Positions 62,834-64,000 of a stretch of 64,000 bases of DNA are shown one piece after another. The notes below the pieces were generated by a model. That model saw only the letters and a list, made by a program, of their open reading frames with translations. It was not told where the DNA came from and made no database searches. The DNA lies in NCBI GenBank assembly GCA_964016885.1, contig OZ024742.1, forward strand, positions 6,508,658-6,572,657, in the 5' to 3' direction. The position numbers and the translations under genes are program-made. Position 1 is the stretch's first letter, and each line of letters begins with the position of its first letter. The stretch comes from Eledone cirrhosa (taxonomy: Eukaryota > Mollusca > Cephalopoda > Octopoda > Eledonidae).

Positions 62834-64000
62834 CAGAGCAGTTTAGTGATTTATAACATTAGTTTGTTAGACAAGTAGCTAGAGGGTTAAGCAGAGCAGT
62901 TTAGTGATCTATAACATAGTCTCTTACCCTAGTAGTTAGAGGGTTAACCAGAGCAGTTTAGTGATCTATGACATGGTTTCTTACCCTAGTATTTCGAGGG
63001 TTAACCAGGGCAGTTTAGTGATCTATAACATAGTCTGTTAGACTAGTAGCTAGAGGGTTAACCAGAGCAGTTTAGTGATCTATAACATAGTCCCTTACCC
63101 TAGTAGTTAGAGGGTTAAGCAGAGCAGTTTAGTGATCTATAACATAGTTTCTTACCCTAGTAGTTAGAGGGTTAACCAGAGCAGTTTAGTGATATATAAC
63201 ATAGTTTGTTACCCTAGTAGTTAGAGGGTTAACCAGAGCAGTTTAGTGATTTATAACATAGTCCCTTACGCTAGTAGTTAGAGGGTTAACCAGAGCAGTT
63301 TAGTGATCTATAACATAGTTTCTTACCCTAGTAGTTAGAGTGTTAACCAGAGCAGTTTAGTGATATATAACATAGTTTGTTAGACTAGTAGTTAGAGGGT
63401 TAACCAGAGCAGTTTAGTGATCTATAACATAGTCCCTTACCCTAGTATTTCGAGGGTTAACCAGAGCAGTTTAGTGATATATAACATAGTTTGTTAGACT
63501 AGTAGTTAGAGGGTTAACCAGAGCAGTTTAGTGATCTATAACATAGTTTCTTACCCTAGTAGTTAGAGGGTTAACCAGAGCAGTTTAGTGATCTATAACA
63601 TAGTTTGTTAGACTAGTAGCTAGAGGGTTAAGCAGAGCAGTTTAGTGATCTATAACATAGTCTCTTACCCTAGTAGTTAGAGGGTTAACCAGAGCAGTTT
63701 AGTGATCTATAACATAGTTTGTTAGACTAGTAGCTAGAGGGTTAACCAGAGCAGTTTAGTGATCTATAACATAGTCTCTTACCCTAGTAGATAGAGGGTT
63801 AACCAGAGCAGTTTAGTGATATATAACATAGTCCCTTACCCTAGTAGTTAGAGGGTTAACCAGAGCAGTTTAGTGATCTATAACATGGTTTCTTACCCTA
63901 GTATTTCGAGGGTTAACCAGAGCAGTTTAGTGATCTATAACATAGTTTCTTACCCTAGTAGTTAGAGGCTTAACTAGAGCAGTTTAGTGATATATAACAT
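62834..64000 (+). repeat. T block, copy 4, cut by the window end
   Basis: Begins with the same inserted-base ACATTAGTTTG unit as T copy 1, 9,007 bp away, and follows it through ACGCTAG (63268) to GGCTTAACTAG (63968). The last partial unit is 63975-64000. The array clearly continues beyond the window. Confidence 0.9.

Larger units (their letters stand above)
1..64000 (+). repeat. 57-bp tandem satellite array filling the whole window
   Basis: The same unit begins at 1, 58, 115 and so on to 63975, always in one orientation. Landmarks of the unit are CAGAGCAG at positions 1-8, GATCTATAAC at 15-24, ACCCTAG at 35-41 and AGGGTTAAC at 49-57. Phase tracking with marker monomers gives about 1,123 full units and a net deficit of about 37 bp, so almost every unit is 57 bp and indels are rare and small. 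No non-satellite sequence interrupts the array. Every reading frame of the consensus has a stop on both strands (forward: TAG at 46-48, TAG at 11-13 and TAA at 21-23; reverse: TAA in each frame), so no coding role is supported. Long satellite arrays of this kind are known from eukaryotic heterochromatin; a centromeric, pericentromeric or subtelomeric location is inference. The orientation label is arbitrary. Confidence 0.99.

Noticed and set aside
1..64000. Protein-coding tandem repeat (57 = 19 codons, phase kept over long distances)
   Set aside because: The consensus has a stop in all six frames. Only variants such as TATTTCGAG open one frame for a unit or two. Open stretches are by-products of the repeat.
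1..64000. CRISPR array
   Set aside because: Repeats abut directly with no unique spacers, the unit is 57 bp, and more than a thousand copies with subfamily structure do not fit CRISPR.
1..64000. Telomeric array or G-quadruplex region
   Set aside because: GGGTTA and CCCTA occur only once per 57 bp and in opposite orientation; there is one G-run of three per unit on the plus strand, too sparse for a standard quadruplex.
1..64000. Inverted segments or transposon insertions within the array
   Set aside because: I looked for reverse-orientation monomers and for stretches breaking the 57-bp phase by more than a few bases and saw none; an exact alignment could still reveal a small one.

Overview
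The whole 64 kb window is one uninterrupted, head-to-tail satellite DNA array. The repeat unit is 57 bp, about 37% G+C. I place about 1,123 complete monomers plus a final partial one (63975-64000); the net length change against perfect 57-bp phasing is only about -37 bp. I saw no unique sequence, transposon, RNA gene, protein gene or inverted segment. Although 57 is a multiple of 3, the consensus monomer carries a stop codon in all six frames, so no real gene can cross it. An array this long, with diverged subfamilies and higher-order organisation, is typical of eukaryotic heterochromatin (pericentromeric, centromeric or subtelomeric). It is not bacterial or viral. I do not recognise the monomer and cannot name the species. 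Both window edges lie inside the array.

Monomers fall into discrete subfamilies defined by linked changes at three places: consensus positions 18-22 (CTATA, ATATA, GTATA, CCACA, CAATG), 29-38 (for example TTTCTTACCC, TTCCTTACCC, TCCCTTACCC, TTTGTTAGAC, TCTCTTACCC) and 40-48 (AGTAGTTAG, AGTAGCTAG, AGTAGATAG, AGTATTTCG, AGTAGGTAG). The order of subfamilies gives each stretch a barcode, from which duplications can be read by eye.

Layout. 1-8487: an older-looking, heterogeneous domain without the TTTGTTAGAC subfamily, containing a five-monomer CCACA/ATATGAC cassette and a 913-bp tandem duplication. 8488-17590: the TTTGTTAGAC and TATTTCGAG subfamilies enter, with tandem duplications of about 1.4 and 2.2 kb. 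17591-21751: a clean duplication of 36 and 37 monomers. 21752-27278: a 3.02-kb repeat marked by AAACAGTACAG. 27279-52230: two large block types alternate, an L block (about 4.6-5.6 kb, three copies) and an S block, the latter amplified partly as a 3,533-bp tandem duplication. 52231-64000: a further S-type stretch followed by three adjoining T blocks of 31, 52 and 49 monomers, another S stretch and a fourth T block cut by the window end. The last 2.5 kb repeat 52459-54993 at an offset of 9,007 bp.

Nearly all offsets between copies are whole numbers of monomers within a few bases, and copies differ by whole-monomer gains and losses. This is the signature of in-register unequal exchange or replication-based amplification nested over several scales (57 bp, 285 bp, about 1.4 kb, 2-3.5 kb, 7-20 kb). 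All block boundaries were found by reading, not by alignment, and may be off by a monomer.
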